A stretch of DNA of 64,000 nucleotides from contig JACGWO010000003.1 of the NCBI GenBank assembly GCA_034509735.1, forward strand, positions 15,376,001-15,440,000, given 5' to 3'. The position numbers and the translations under genes are program-made. Origin of the DNA: Sesamum alatum (Eukaryota > Streptophyta > Magnoliopsida > Lamiales > Pedaliaceae). Below, in pieces: positions 34,962-45,719 of this stretch; the first letter of the stretch is position 1, and each line of letters opens with the position of its first letter. The notes beneath the pieces are model-generated. The model did no database searches and was not told the origin of the DNA. It was given only the letters and a program-made list of their open reading frames with translations.

Positions 34962-35405
34962 TATATATATATAAGGAAAATTGCACTTTTGGTTCCATAG
35001 GACACGGTTGTTGCATTTTTTGTCCCATTTTACGGCTCAGCACTTTTCATCCCACAGGAACCAAAGTGTTGCATTTTTTATCCCGTCTCCGATAAAAGTG
35101 TTAAATGATGGATAAAAAAACCACCTTTGATCATTTAAAGGTGATTTTTATGGCTTGAAACCGCTATTTTTCGTTGAAGGAAATTTGATCAAATTTTTCA
35201 GCTATTTTGGAGGGAATTTCTTGAAGGAATTATTATTGCACTTATTTTGTTGGTTGTAGGTATTTTAATAGTTTGATTAGCTTAGTTTATGTAATTTCTA
35301 ATTTGTAATTTTGTAATGATATAATTAGAATGAAATATTATGTTCTGCGACTGCAAAACTAAAATAAAATCACTGCAAATAAAAGCAAAAAACGACTAAC
35401 TGTAT

Positions 35406-36060
35406 TATAAGAAAAATATACATTGTTTTGGTTCTATCAGCTATGGAGTCTTCCTCTTGTTCTTCCTTTCTCTAGTACAGATCCAATCACAGGATCTCCG
35501 TATGTATGCGCTGATGAGCTATATCTCCCGAGCGAAACATTTCTCAACCCTGTATATGTATATATATAAAACTGGTAGTTCTGGACGTCTTGGTATTGGA
35601 TGGGGTTGAAAGACTGAACCATCCATGTCGAGAATTAGGAAAAAGAGATCTAACTCAGAAAGGATATCCCAACCGACCCCCATTAGACTGACTTGGAACT
35701 GGAGGAACAGCAGCAAGAGAAGCGAAGGGAATTCAAATAGAAAGGCTCAAGCGAGCTTGGCTGTCCACCTACGACGATCAAGGATAAGGTTCAATAGATC
35801 GGTGCAACTCAGTGTATCAGCACTGATCAAAGAGTTCTGTGCAGAAGTGAATAAATCAAGAGAGAGATTCGACTCTGGTCGGACTTCGATGTCCTATGAT
35901 TCTGAATCACCCCGGGCAAGCATAAAACAACTTCTTCTCTACAACTAGTATGGTCGGCCCTCCAACAAGACGTCTGAGTATCAATGCAGTGTACTCACTT
36001 ATGAAGGGACGAAAATGGTAATCTTCCTTTTCAGGTACAAATAGTAGGTTCCTCTTTCAA
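35406..36060. other. Balanced-composition insert of unknown origin
   Basis: About 650 bp with visibly higher GC than its surroundings, lying in the loop of fold-back element E. It has a 107-codon plus-strand frame (35,625-35,948) rich in Arg and Ser, with no family I recognise. The base composition is reminiscent of organelle DNA, such as a mitochondrial transfer, but I cannot identify a gene. The origin is unresolved. Confidence 0.35.
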
Positions 36061-36066
36061 CGATAC

Positions 36067-36360
36067 TACAATTTAGCCATATTTTTCCCCTGCCAACTAT
36101 TCAAAGATATGCAATTTAAATCACAAAAATTTGCCAATGTTTGCAAAAAAACTTGCAGATTTGCCTAAAAACCGATTACATAAAAAAAAAGTGGCAGTTT
36201 GCAAAACTAACTACAGAACCCAAAATGATTACTGTCACCTTTTTGGATGTAATCGTTTTTTGGACAAATCTGTAGTTTTTTTTCAAACGTCGGCAATTTT
36301 TATGATGTAAATTGCATATATGTGAATAGTTGGCAGGGGAAAAAATATCGCTAAATTGTA
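36067..36360. mobile_element. MITE inside element E (294 bp)
   Basis: The perfect terminal inverted repeat TACAATTTAGC / GCTAAATTGTA extends imperfectly through both halves (CCCCTGCCAACTATTC against GAATAGTTGGCAGGGG). There is no coding capacity. Confidence 0.85.
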
Positions 36361-36797
36361 TATTGCAAGCAATAGATATTTTTCTTTCAATGCGGTAAAT
36401 CGTTTTTTACATTTAATTGCGGTGATTTTATTTTAATTTTGCAATCACATAGTATATTATTTTATTCTTATTATATCGTTACAAAATTGCATATTAAAAA
36501 TTAAATAAATTTAGCTAAATCAAGCTATTAAAATACATATAACTAACAAAATGAGTGCAATAATAATCCCTACAAGAAATTCCCTCCAAAATGGTTGAAA
36601 AATTTGATCATATTTCCTCCAAAGACGAATAGTGGTTTCAAGCCATAAAAATCATATTTGAATGGTCAAAGGCGGTTTTCCATTCATAATTTAACACCTT
36701 TAACGAAAACGGAACCAAAAGTGCAACATTTTTTATTCTTGTGAGACGTCCAAAGGTGTTGAGTTTGTAAATAATGGGATTGAAAGAGCAATTTTCC

Positions 36798-36798
<1 letters not shown>

Positions 36799-36826
<28 letters not shown>
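36799..36826. repeat. TA microsatellite
   Basis: A run of about 14 TA units closes the row of fold-back elements. Confidence 0.9.
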
Positions 36827-36831
<5 letters not shown>

Positions 36832-37329
36832 AAAGCTGGGAATTTAATTTACTTTTAGAAACCTTCGGGATGAGTTACAGAATTCCCTTGGAAAATGATA
36901 TTTTCCTTATAAACGAAAAAATGACTTTTTCTTCCCATTCCTTCTCAATTTCCTACTGGCCATAGACAAACTAAGCTAACATTAAATTAGAACTACCATT
37001 CGAAAACATATTCATGCTAAGAATCACATAATTCACATAATAACATGTTTTTGATAATTCACTAAAAAGTGTATGCGATGATGAATGTCTTGTACTATAA
37101 GAACATATATACATGTGATACATCATTTCATATATATGTTATTCTTCTACATAATTAGCTAGCAAGAATACTTCTAAAAGAGATTCATACTCGTATGTAG
37201 ATATGGTATTCCTGAAACGTATCCAAAATCTTATAAGAAAGAAGTATTTAATGAAAAATTATACCTTTAATTATACACTTTGATCAGCACAATATATTTA
37301 TCCAAATAAAATTGTTTATTTTAATCCAC

Positions 37330-37331
<2 letters not shown>

Positions 37332-37382
<51 letters not shown>
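37332..37382. repeat. GA microsatellite
   Basis: An uninterrupted run of about 25 AG units. The short frame beginning just after it (37,394) has no recognisable family and is not annotated as a gene. Confidence 0.95.
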
Positions 37383-37384
<2 letters not shown>

Positions 37385-38425
37385 TGTGGAAAGATGAAAA
37401 AGGGTTTTGTACAGCAGAATGCAGGTTTAAAGTGTGGGTCAGAAGATGAGGTATTATTATTCAAAGTTTGGGTAGAGAATAGAATCTACTTTAAGTACAG
37501 TTCTGAACCCCCCAATGCAAAAAGAAAGGTGGTGTGCCTCATGGCTCATGGCTCATGGCCCCCCCTCCCTTTTTCTCTTTTCCTCCTTTCTAGACATGAA
37601 TTTATCCAGGGGAATGTTCTCCATCTATATAGGTATATAGGTTCTTCATGTGTGTTTTACTGTGTGTATTTATTTATACATACATCTGTATGTATTAGCT
37701 GGTAGATTGGGGTGGGGTTTGAGAGGTCTCAGCTGGAGATGATCTCTCCTCAAAGGGTGGTCCCTTTTCTTGATGGCACAACCCCAACATGTGTCCTTTT
37801 TGACCTGCATTTTGATGTGTAATTTTATTCCCTAATACCCAACCAGACATCAAGAAATGCTGATATACATACAATATCGAATATTAAAGGGTTGGGGTGG
37901 GGTTGGGTGGGGGGGTCCAATATTCCCCATTCTTGCTAGAGTTGTAGTGCTATAATGAACACCATGGGAATCCCTAAATTCATGATAAGAGAATTCTTCT
38001 TCAACCCTGCTAGCTGCTGCCCAAATATATACCCTAGCTAGTTCATGTCACACAACACACACCCGCATGTGTATGTGTGTGTGTTTGTTGTTGCATGATG
38101 TTTTTTGCCCCCTAGACAAAATGTGTGCAGATGAACCTAAAATTCCCCGAGCAACTAATACACTTTCCACGCGTACTCGATGCTATCTCTTTCTGTGTTT
38201 CCTCTCTATGCATTGAGCTATGGAAAGTGACCACAAAGTTTTAGCCTCACACCTGCACATCATGCACTACTTACCAATTCATCATGTCAATTCTTCATAT
38301 TTTAGGTTTATTTGTATCTATATATATCATGATATATATCCATATATATGTATCTGTCAGACTCTTAAACGGGTTTGATGCATAAGAGACAGTCCATTCA
38401 ATACCATTGGATGCTGAAGGGTGAT
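37383..38425. other. Unique-looking sequence, no gene recognised
   Basis: The composition is less AT-rich and less repetitive than its surroundings, with scattered TG/CA and TA tracts. I see no coding family, tRNA or splice-consistent exon chain. It could belong to the intergenic flank of the MIR160 locus. Confidence 0.4.
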
Positions 38426-38520
38426 GGTGAAAAATCACTTATACCCTGCAATTCGATGGCCAGTGAAAAGTCACTTATACCCTGCGATTTCATGGCTGGT
38501 GAAAAACCACTTACCCTTTA
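38426..38520. repeat. 37-bp tandem repeat, about 2.5 copies
   Basis: The unit (G)GTGAAAAATCACTTATACCC...ATGGC starts at 38,426, 38,463 and about 38,499. Each unit contains a short GTGAAAA...TCAC inverted pair. Confidence 0.8.
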
Positions 38521-38595
38521 ATGTAGTAGATGTGAGTTACTGGTCCTGTCAAATTGCATAAGGGCATTTTTTAAAATAAATTTTTGTTTCAATAA

Positions 38596-38975
38596 ACTAA
38601 GAGCGTGTTTGGGTGAACTTATAAACTCTTTAAAACATCATATGAGATATTTTAAAGCTTATAAGATGCTATAAAATGCTTGATAATTGATTTAGGAAAA
38701 GAGCTTATAAAATCTAAATATGATGTTAGGATCTTATACTAACCTTTTTAAGAAAAGTAATGATCAGTTATCAAGTTATTTCTAAGATCTGAACAAATTT
38801 TTTGAAATTAATTACAAATTTGTCGTTGCTAACATCTTATAGGATCCATAATCTTATTTTATTCAAATAGTTCATGAACTTGTTTTAAAATAAGATCTAA
38901 AACTTATAAGCTCTAAAAACACCTTATAAGATGTACGAGTTTACAAAATTTTTTAAATAAACTTGCCAATATTAA
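38596..38975. mobile_element. Possible inverted-repeat element
   Basis: The left half, AGCTTATAAGATGCTATAAA, and the right half, AACTTATAAGCTCTAAAAAC, are partly complementary. The left border GAGCGTGTTTGGGTGAACTT resembles ends of hAT-type MITEs. The right border is unclear and I see no target duplication. Confidence 0.35.
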
Positions 38976-38999
38976 AGAAATTAAAGGTAGGATTTTTAA

Positions 39000-40050
39000 T
39001 TAAAACATATATATATAGTACTTCTTGATCATATTTAATACAATGTTTCAAATATTATCCGACAAAAAAAAACTGAAATTAAAAGTTAGAAATGTTAATC
39101 TAAAAATACACAAAATATTTATAAGTTGTGATCATATGTCTTATAATGTGACAAAAACAAGTAAAATCATTGATTAAAACATTGGATCATGAGTTCTAAC
39201 TGAAAAATGCAAAGATCTAATTACTAGCAAACCGTTTAACTTATCCAAATAATTATTAACATCATTATGCATCAATCAAATGCTTAAACAACCAATTAAA
39301 GTTAAAATAACTCATCATAATATGTACTGTACTATTAGCAATAAAATTAAGTAATTGAAGAGGTGGGGTGAGGTTAATTTGTGGGTTTATGTCAAGATTA
39401 ATCATGTATGCATGTATGGTAATTCAAGATATACACAAATATACACACATACATACATATATAGAGAGAGAAGGATATATATATAGTGAGATGAAGTTGA
39501 TTGGGCAATACATGGGTTGTAACTTTCATGTTGTCGGTATATACAGAGTGTTGATGCCTTATCGGAATATGAGCAGCACATAATTGCCACAGCTTCCTTG
39601 TTTCATCTCTGCCTCCTCACCACCTCCCTTTCTTCCACGTGAAACTCTCCTCATCTGACAACCCACAGAAAAATCCCGCCAAAAATAACATTGATATTTA
39701 TATTTATATATATGTCCTAATTAAATTATTTTTCTTTCACAAATCAAAATTAATTTACCAATCTATATAAATAAAAAAAAAAATATATGAGCCCCTGTAA
39801 TAAAAGATCAATTCCTACCCTAAAATGCAGTTCAAAATTTTTTTACTACAAAATATTTTATATATATGACGTGTGCACGAACAGTGCAGTGAATAATATA
39901 CATGTAATAAAAGATTAAAATTGCGTAAAACCTTGAAGTAATTTCCTAGGGACTCATTAATTATAAATACTATAATAATGTTTACAATTAATTGAGATAA
40001 AATACCTGTAGAAAGAGGAGAAATTGACACACACGATACACATATATATA
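39000..40050. other. AT-rich flank downstream of MIR160
   Basis: No coding family is recognised. It contains TA/CA/GA simple repeats at 39,430-39,485. On the minus strand this is where the MIR160 primary transcript would continue and be polyadenylated. The site cannot be called. Confidence 0.4.
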
Positions 40051-40067
40051 CACACACGATGTGTGGA

Positions 40068-40088
40068 TATGCTTGGCTCCTCATACGC
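40068..40088 (-). ncRNA. MIR160: miR160* (3' arm)
   Basis: Begins GCGTATGAGGAGCC. It pairs with the mature strand with 2-nt overhangs at both ends, as produced by DCL1. Confidence 0.92.
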
Positions 40089-40129
40089 CATCCACGGAGG
40101 GCCATCGAGTGTCCGGTGGGCTCTGCAGA

Positions 40130-40150
40130 TGGCATACAGGGAGCCAGGCA
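40130..40150 (-). ncRNA. MIR160: miR160 mature (5' arm)
   Basis: It matches the canonical miR160 at all 21 positions as I know it. The 5' base is U, as needed for AGO1 loading. Confidence 0.96.
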
Positions 40151-40377
40151 TATATACGTATATACATATATGCACAACGTACGTATATACACGTCTTACT
40201 ACGTGTATGTGTGTGTGAGTTCTTGGATGTCACTTCTTATAGCTTCCATGCAAGAACCCTAAAACAGCTTCCCATGAGACCGAATTCAAGAAAATGATGG
40301 AACAGTGGGACGAAAGAGGTGAACCAAAGAAATTGAAGAAAGGGACTATATATGTAAGAGAAAAATAGGGTTTGGAG

Positions 40378-40450
40378 CCTATATATATATATATACAGAC
40401 ATCTCTTTCTCTCTCTCATCCCTCTCTCTCTCTCTCTTTATCTCTATCTA
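40378..40450 (-). promoter_or_regulatory. Candidate promoter elements upstream of MIR160
   Basis: On the minus strand a GA-rich tract (40,399-40,447) precedes a TATATATATATATA stretch (about 40,380-40,396), some 230 bp before the miRNA. GA tracts plus TATA are common in plant core promoters. The TA run could equally be a simple repeat. Another TATAAAA at 40,670 faces the other strand. Confidence 0.3.
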
Positions 40451-41149
40451 TATGTATATATTGAAGAAGCAAAGTAGAGATTTGGAGGATCAAACTGGGT
40501 CCAAATCAAAAGGAGATTGAAATTAATAACCCCACAAAAACCCTTTTTAATTTCCTTTTGAAAATGAAGGATTAAAGAAAAACAAATTAATTTAAAAAGG
40601 AAAGAAAGCAAAACACGCACAACACGCAGTAGCCCCTATTGAGATGACGCAAAACAAGCATGGCCAGACGTATAAAAACCAGTGGAAAGACAAAAGAAAA
40701 AGATGCTCCTAATTTCTTGTTTGTGGGGTGTTTTCAAATTGCAAGTGAAAGAAGGAGCTTTGTGGGGTTGTAAATATAGACACACGTAGTGAGAGAGATT
40801 GGAGGGTGGGGTGGGGTGGGGTGGGGTGAGGAAGAATAGGGTTTATGTTAGTGTCCACGCAATTTCCTAAGCTCACTCTTTTGTAGGTTTGAAATCTCCT
40901 TTTTCTGGGTCGTAAAGCAAAGGTTGCTTTTCTCCTCTGAAGCTCCTTTGTCTGGGAGTGTTTGGACGACCTGGATTCCTCTTTAACTTTCTCTTTTTAA
41001 TTAACAAAAGCGGAAATTCTTGAAAAACAAAAATTCCGAAAAAAAAAAAGGAAAAAGAACATTAATATACAATTATTAATCTTTTTTTTGAATTTCGACG
41101 TCTTTCATAATTTTTCCTCCACGGTCTTTTCATTTTACTATGAATACGG
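40451..41149. other. Upstream region of MIR160, nothing else recognised
   Basis: It includes a GGGGT repeat (about 40,805-40,829) and otherwise unique AT-rich sequence. If the MIR160 promoter is extended, it lies here. Confidence 0.4.
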
Positions 41150-41930
41150 GTCTATCTTGAAAGTTGAAACCCTGTCCTGATACAAACGACTTTCTTTCTT
41201 TTTCAAAATAAAAAGAAAAAATTCGTACCGATTATTATTTCTATTTTAAAATATTCCTTAATTACGTTATTGTCCTAATAACTCAAGAATTGCTAATTTT
41301 TACAAAAGCACTATGTTTTAGGCCTTGTGTTGAAACTCTGTCCAAACACATGCTACTTTCCTTTTCTAAAAATTTTTAAAAAAAAAAAAAAACTTGTAGC
41401 AGTTATTAACATAAGAAATGCTAATTTTTACAAAAACATTATGTTTTAGGCCTTGTGTCGAAACTGTGTCCAAACACAAACTACTCTTAATTTTTTTAAA
41501 ATTAAAAAAAATTAAAAAAAAAAAGAAAAGAAAAGAAACTCGTAGCAGCTATTGTTTCTATTCTAAAATATTTCTTACCTATGAACATAAGAATTGCTAA
41601 TTTTACAAAAACACTATGTTTTAAGCCTCTCGTCGAAGCTCTATCCAAACACAGACAACTTTCTTTTTCTAAAAAATTAAAAAGAAGAAACTCGTACTAT
41701 TTTGAAATATTTCTCACCTATGAACAGAAGAATTGCTAATTTTTACAAAGCACTATGTTTTAGGCCTTGGGTCGAAGCTCTATCCAATACAGACAACTTT
41801 CTTTTTCTAAAAAATTAAAAAGAAGAAACTCGTAGCAGTTATTATTTCTATTTTGAAGTAATGCTAACCTCTTAACGTAAGAATTGCTAATTCTTACAAA
41901 AACACTATGTTTTAGCCTTTTAGGGCTTGT
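41150..41930. repeat. Degenerate tandem repeat, 5-6 copies of ~130-175 bp
   Basis: The landmark CTATGTTTTA follows AATTGCTAATTTTTACAAAA at 41,311, 41,439 (TTATGTTTTA), 41,614, 41,753 and 41,905. A further copy without it starts near 41,150. Each unit continues GTCGAAGCTCTATCCAA, CTTTCTTTTTC, an A-rich tract and AACTCGTAGCAGTTATT. Confidence 0.85.
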
Positions 41931-42149
41931 AATAAAGGCATGGTACTCCAGTGTGACTGATTTCAACTGGACTTGGTCATTTCAGCAGACTAATACATTT
42001 TACATGGAAAGAGCAAAGACCAAATTAAGGGAGTGTTTGCCTTTGTAATTCCATTTTTTGCTATCTGATGAGACATCAAATTTCCAGTTTAGTTCAACAC
42101 TTTATTTCTTGAATTAATTAATTCCTTCTGCTCTTTCCCAATAATATTA

Positions 42150-42648
42150 AGGGTTAATTACACTTACACCCCATCTGAGAATGTATAATTACACTTTTCC
42201 CTAAAAAAATTTTGAAATTATACTTACACCCTCTCCGAAAATTCTCTGTTTACACCTGACCCCCATCCGTTAGAGTTTGGACGAAAAATGTTCACGTCAA
42301 CAGAAATAATTACACAATTTTTCAATTTTTCCCAGTATTTAACATTCTCATGTATACTTTTGTACTTATAAGAGGATAAGTGTAACGTATATGTATAGAG
42401 TGAGGTCAATATTATTATATTTTTTCCTTATAAGTACAAATTTATTGCACGAGAAGGTTAAATGAGAGGTAAATTGAAAATTTATGTAATTATTTTTGTT
42501 GAAATGAACATTTTCCACCCAAACTTTAACGAATGGAGGTCAGGTGTAAACAAAGAATTTTTAGAGGGAGTGTAAATGTAATTTCAAAACTTTTTTGGAG
42601 GAAAGTGTAATTATGCATTTTCAGAGGGTGTCTAAATATAATTAAACC
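42150..42648. mobile_element. Fold-back MITE with 8-bp TSD (499 bp)
   Basis: The left end AGGGTTAATTACACTTACAC is complementary to the right end TCTAAATATAATTAAACC. The arms extend inward (TTTACACCTGACCCCCATCC with GGAGGTCAGGTGTAAAC). It is flanked by TAATATTA on both sides (42142-42149, 42649-42656). An 8-9 bp duplication suggests a Mutator-like or hAT-like transposase supplied in trans. Confidence 0.85.
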
Positions 42649-42824
42649 TAATATTAATTCAGTAGTTGCTCTCTGCATTAAATTATCATCCAATATTAAT
42701 GCATAATCATTAATGGTAATATTAACAAATTAATAATCAGTTGTATTTCAACCCCATCCCACAAATATATTGTCGGGAAAAAAAAAGGTTTATAGACGTT
42801 TAAGTTATTGGGGTATACATATAA

Positions 42825-43170
42825 AGCGTTATATGTATATTTTGTCCCCTAACTTAGGTTATTATTGTTTTCGTCCTTAATTTTTTTGAGTTAATATTTT
42901 GATCTTACACCTTTTTAATTTTTGTGATTAATTTAACTTTTTTTTTCCACTGAAAAAATGCATGTGCATCTCACATGACTTTTTAAAATTGGGGTTATTG
43001 ATTCTATTAGCTCATTTTGCCAGTATTTTTGTTAACTACTTTCAAAGGTAGCATTTTGGTCCAATATCTTTTAAATTTTTTGAATTTTGGTCATTTTATT
43101 TTTTCTAACAAAAATGTCAAATAACCTAAGTTGTGGAATCAAAATTGTATTTTAATCCTATATATGTGTT
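42825..43170. mobile_element. Probable fold-back MITE
   Basis: TTTTGTCCCCTAACTTAGGT near 42,850 is inverted as ACCTAAGTTGTGGAATCAAA near 43,122. The interior repeats TTTGGTC and TTGATC motifs. The borders are uncertain, and the right side runs into a TA tract. Confidence 0.5.
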
Positions 43171-43184
43171 ATGTGTTTTCTTAT

Positions 43185-43185
<1 letters not shown>

Positions 43186-43215
<30 letters not shown>
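43186..43215. repeat. TA microsatellite
   Basis: An uninterrupted (AT)n run. Confidence 0.95.
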
Positions 43216-43219
<4 letters not shown>

Positions 43220-43704
43220 GTACACTCGTTACAACTAGGCATGCCTACGGAGGAACTCGGATGATCACAAGTACCGTGCAGGGGTGTTTAGCCAACCTCA
43301 TGCGCATGGATTTGCTTTCTCCTTGCTTTCGGGACAAAGGGGCTGTTAGATAGATTTTGTAAAGAGAGTAAGTACTCCTCTTTTACGATTTTCAAATATG
43401 TACAGGATTGTTTTGATTCTTTACGAATAAATGGTTGGGGTCTACGCCAAATCTCCTGCCTAGGCACATGCGGTGTTCACAAAAAAAAAAAGTACACCCG
43501 TACAATATTTCATGAAAAAAAACAACAGATGTCGTGTGTTAATTACATGCTCCGATATTAAGTGTAGGGTTCGCTTCTAAGTGACATTATCAAAGTTATC
43601 AATATACTGTAAATATATAGTAAACTAAAAACAATTTTGATTTATTGTAGTATAATTTTCAATATATAGTAACAAAAAATTGTATCTAAAGTGTCATTCT
43701 TGAT

Positions 43705-44762
43705 AAGGGTAAAATTCATTTTCATCCCTGACTTTTCAAACCAACTTCAAAATCATCCTTATCTTTTCAATTAACTTCAAATTAGTCCCTCAAATGATTT
43801 TCTGACATTAATTTCTGACTAAATTATGTGATTTTCCCGAATTACCCTTCTAATTTTTTTTGCCTTAAATCATTTTGGTCCCTCACATTTTAACAGCAAT
43901 TACAATTTAATCCCTTTCACACAAATCTGCATATAAAAAATAATATTTTTGTCAAATGTTAGTAAATATATATTATATGTGCCTCTTTAATCTAAGTTAA
44001 TAAATTATGTAAATTATTAGGTATGTTTATATTTGAATTCTGTAAGAGGTTTCATTCCCCAAAAGTAGCAATAAGAAGTATGTCTTTATTTAGTTCTTAG
44101 TTAATAAATGATTTAAACTATTGGCTATTTTTATATAACATTTTGTAGGATTTCTCAAGTACAACAATGCAATTTATTAAAAATTAATCTAGATAAAAAA
44201 ACATATTGCACCATATTTTGTTGAAATATGATTAAAACTAAATATTATTTTTATTAAGTTAAAGGTTAATTTTGAAAAAAAAATGAGTTACAAAAAAAAA
44301 TATAAACATGTTACAAGACTAAATTATTTTGTAAATAAGTATGTCATAAAACTAAAAATATTTTTACAAAACTATTAGTTTTTTCTCCATGCAAAAGTAT
44401 ATTTTTCCAAAAATAATTTCTTAATCGTAAAAGTATTTTGACCAAAATATTAAATTTTGATAAACAAAAAATTCTTGCATAAATTGTTTTATGCAAAAGT
44501 ACTTTGACAATAAGCTTTTTTGTTTTTATGCAAATCTATGTTCAAAAGAGTAAATTGCACTAGAAATTTAAATGTGAGGGACCAAAATGATATCTATCAA
44601 TAAGGTGAAACTTTATTGTGGGCAATTGAGGAAAATCATATAATTTGTTTGGAAATTAATGCTGAAAAATCGTTTGAGGGACTATTTTGAAGTTAATTGA
44701 AAAGATAGGGATGATTTTAAAGTTAATTTAAAAAGTTAGGGATGAAAGTGAATTTTACCCTT
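43705..44762. mobile_element. Fold-back element (1.06 kb)
   Basis: The termini AAGGGTAAAATTCATTTTCA and TGAAAGTGAATTTTACCCTT are inverted. Arms of about 200 bp follow (TTAGTCCCTCAAATGATTTT against AAAATCGTTTGAGGGACTAT-like sequence). The centre is AT-rich without coding frames. No convincing target duplication is seen. Confidence 0.8.
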
Positions 44763-44957
44763 CTTAGTGACACATTGTAGTGGCAATTATATTTTCTTTA
44801 TCATTATTTCTTGATTTCTACCCACAATATACAAATCTTTATATCTTTAATTGTTCTTCAAGATCCCCTAAAAAAATGTTCTTCAAGACAATCAATATTA
44901 TTTATCGTAGCATATATATATAAGTTCAAAATGGAAATAATTAATTTGTGGAATTTG

Positions 44958-44992
44958 TTGTGTGTGTGTGTGTGGAGGGGGGGGGGGGGGGG
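44958..44992. repeat. TG then poly-G simple repeats
   Basis: A short (GT)n tract is followed by a run of about 18 G. The poly-G run length is a likely assembly-sensitive site. Confidence 0.9.
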
Positions 44993-45224
44993 TGAAATGC
45001 AAATTGGAAGAGATGGGAGATGTTATGAGTAGCACGGGGTTGGATTGCCTGAAATGTGGATGGCAAGAAATGAAGAGAAGAGTAATATACGTCTAACCTT
45101 ATGTTCGTCTTCCTTTGAATGGTCAATTTCTCATGAGAATCTTTTGCTGTCAATTAAAGTTCACCAATAGAATTTCAGGGTTGACATCAATTCCACCTAC
45201 CCCACCCTCAGGTGTCTACTACAT

Positions 45225-45250
45225 CCCTCTACCTCTACCTCTACCTCTAC
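45225..45250. repeat. CTCTAC hexanucleotide repeat
   Basis: About four perfect units, followed by a TA tract. Just beyond (45,290-45,355) a 29-30 bp AT-rich unit, AACTATTAATTATGTTTATT and following bases, is repeated twice. Confidence 0.85.
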
Positions 45251-45719
45251 ATATATATATATAATTTCATTTCATTTTATTTTTTATATATAACTATTAA
45301 TTATGTTTATTAATATTATTAACTATTAATTATGTTTATTAATATTATTAACTATATATATACATACACTATGAATCATACTTTTTTGGCCTTATTCGGC
45401 TTAGTACTCATATTATTATTCTAAATAAATGGTCTTTAATTTTGGTGGCTACTATTATATATTTTCAACATGTACATTATTTAATATTAATGTTTGTTTC
45501 TAATTTAAACTATTATTTCATAAGTCATGGTTAGGTGGAAGTCATGAGGTTTATAAATGCTAAAATAAAAAAATCAGTGATAAACTAATAGCCAGTCATA
45601 AATTTATCATTTAATATTAATATATATTTTAGGCCTTCAAATGCGAATTGATCCAAAAAAAGTCCAAATAGTTCAAAATTTAAAAAAAAAAAAAAATTAC
45701 ATGGACCCACAAGAAAGCT

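Larger units (their letters stand above)
34974..36798. mobile_element. Long-arm fold-back element E (1.8 kb) with insertions
   Basis: The left arm 34,974-35,405 and right arm about 36,385-36,798 are inverted copies. GGAAAATTGCACTTTTGGTT matches the terminal GCAATTTTCC, and TCTTGAAGGAATTATTATTG matches CAATAATAATCCCTACAAGA. Between the arms lie a block of more balanced base composition (about 35,406-36,060) and a smaller MITE (36,067-36,360). Confidence 0.78.
40063..40158 (-). ncRNA. MIR160: MIR160 precursor hairpin
   Basis: The minus strand encodes the conserved plant microRNA miR160, which directs cleavage of mRNAs for auxin response factors ARF10, ARF16 and ARF17 and so acts in auxin signalling and root, leaf and fruit development. 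The mature 21-nt sequence begins TGCCTGGCTCCCTGTATG and occupies 40150-40130. Opposite it, 40088-40068 reads GCGTATGAGGAGCCAAGC plus three bases, the known miR160 star form. Paired, they leave 2-nt 3' overhangs and only two mismatches (positions 4 and 12 of miR160), with G-U pairs near positions 13, 14 and 17. The ~41-nt terminal loop region is AGCCCACCGGACACTCGATG and neighbours. The miR160-on-5'-arm layout is that of all plant MIR160 genes. No protein-coding gene is nearby. The small open frames here are accidental. Confidence 0.96.

Noticed and set aside
37394..37705. 103-codon frame following the GA microsatellite
   Set aside because: No recognisable domain and unusual composition. It could be by chance.
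38426..38520. Short repeats considered as a CRISPR-like array
   Set aside because: Direct tandem copies without spacers, in a plant nuclear genome.
39815..40192. 125-codon minus-strand frame and others over 40,024-40,297
   Set aside because: They run through the MIR160 hairpin. The microRNA explains the conservation.
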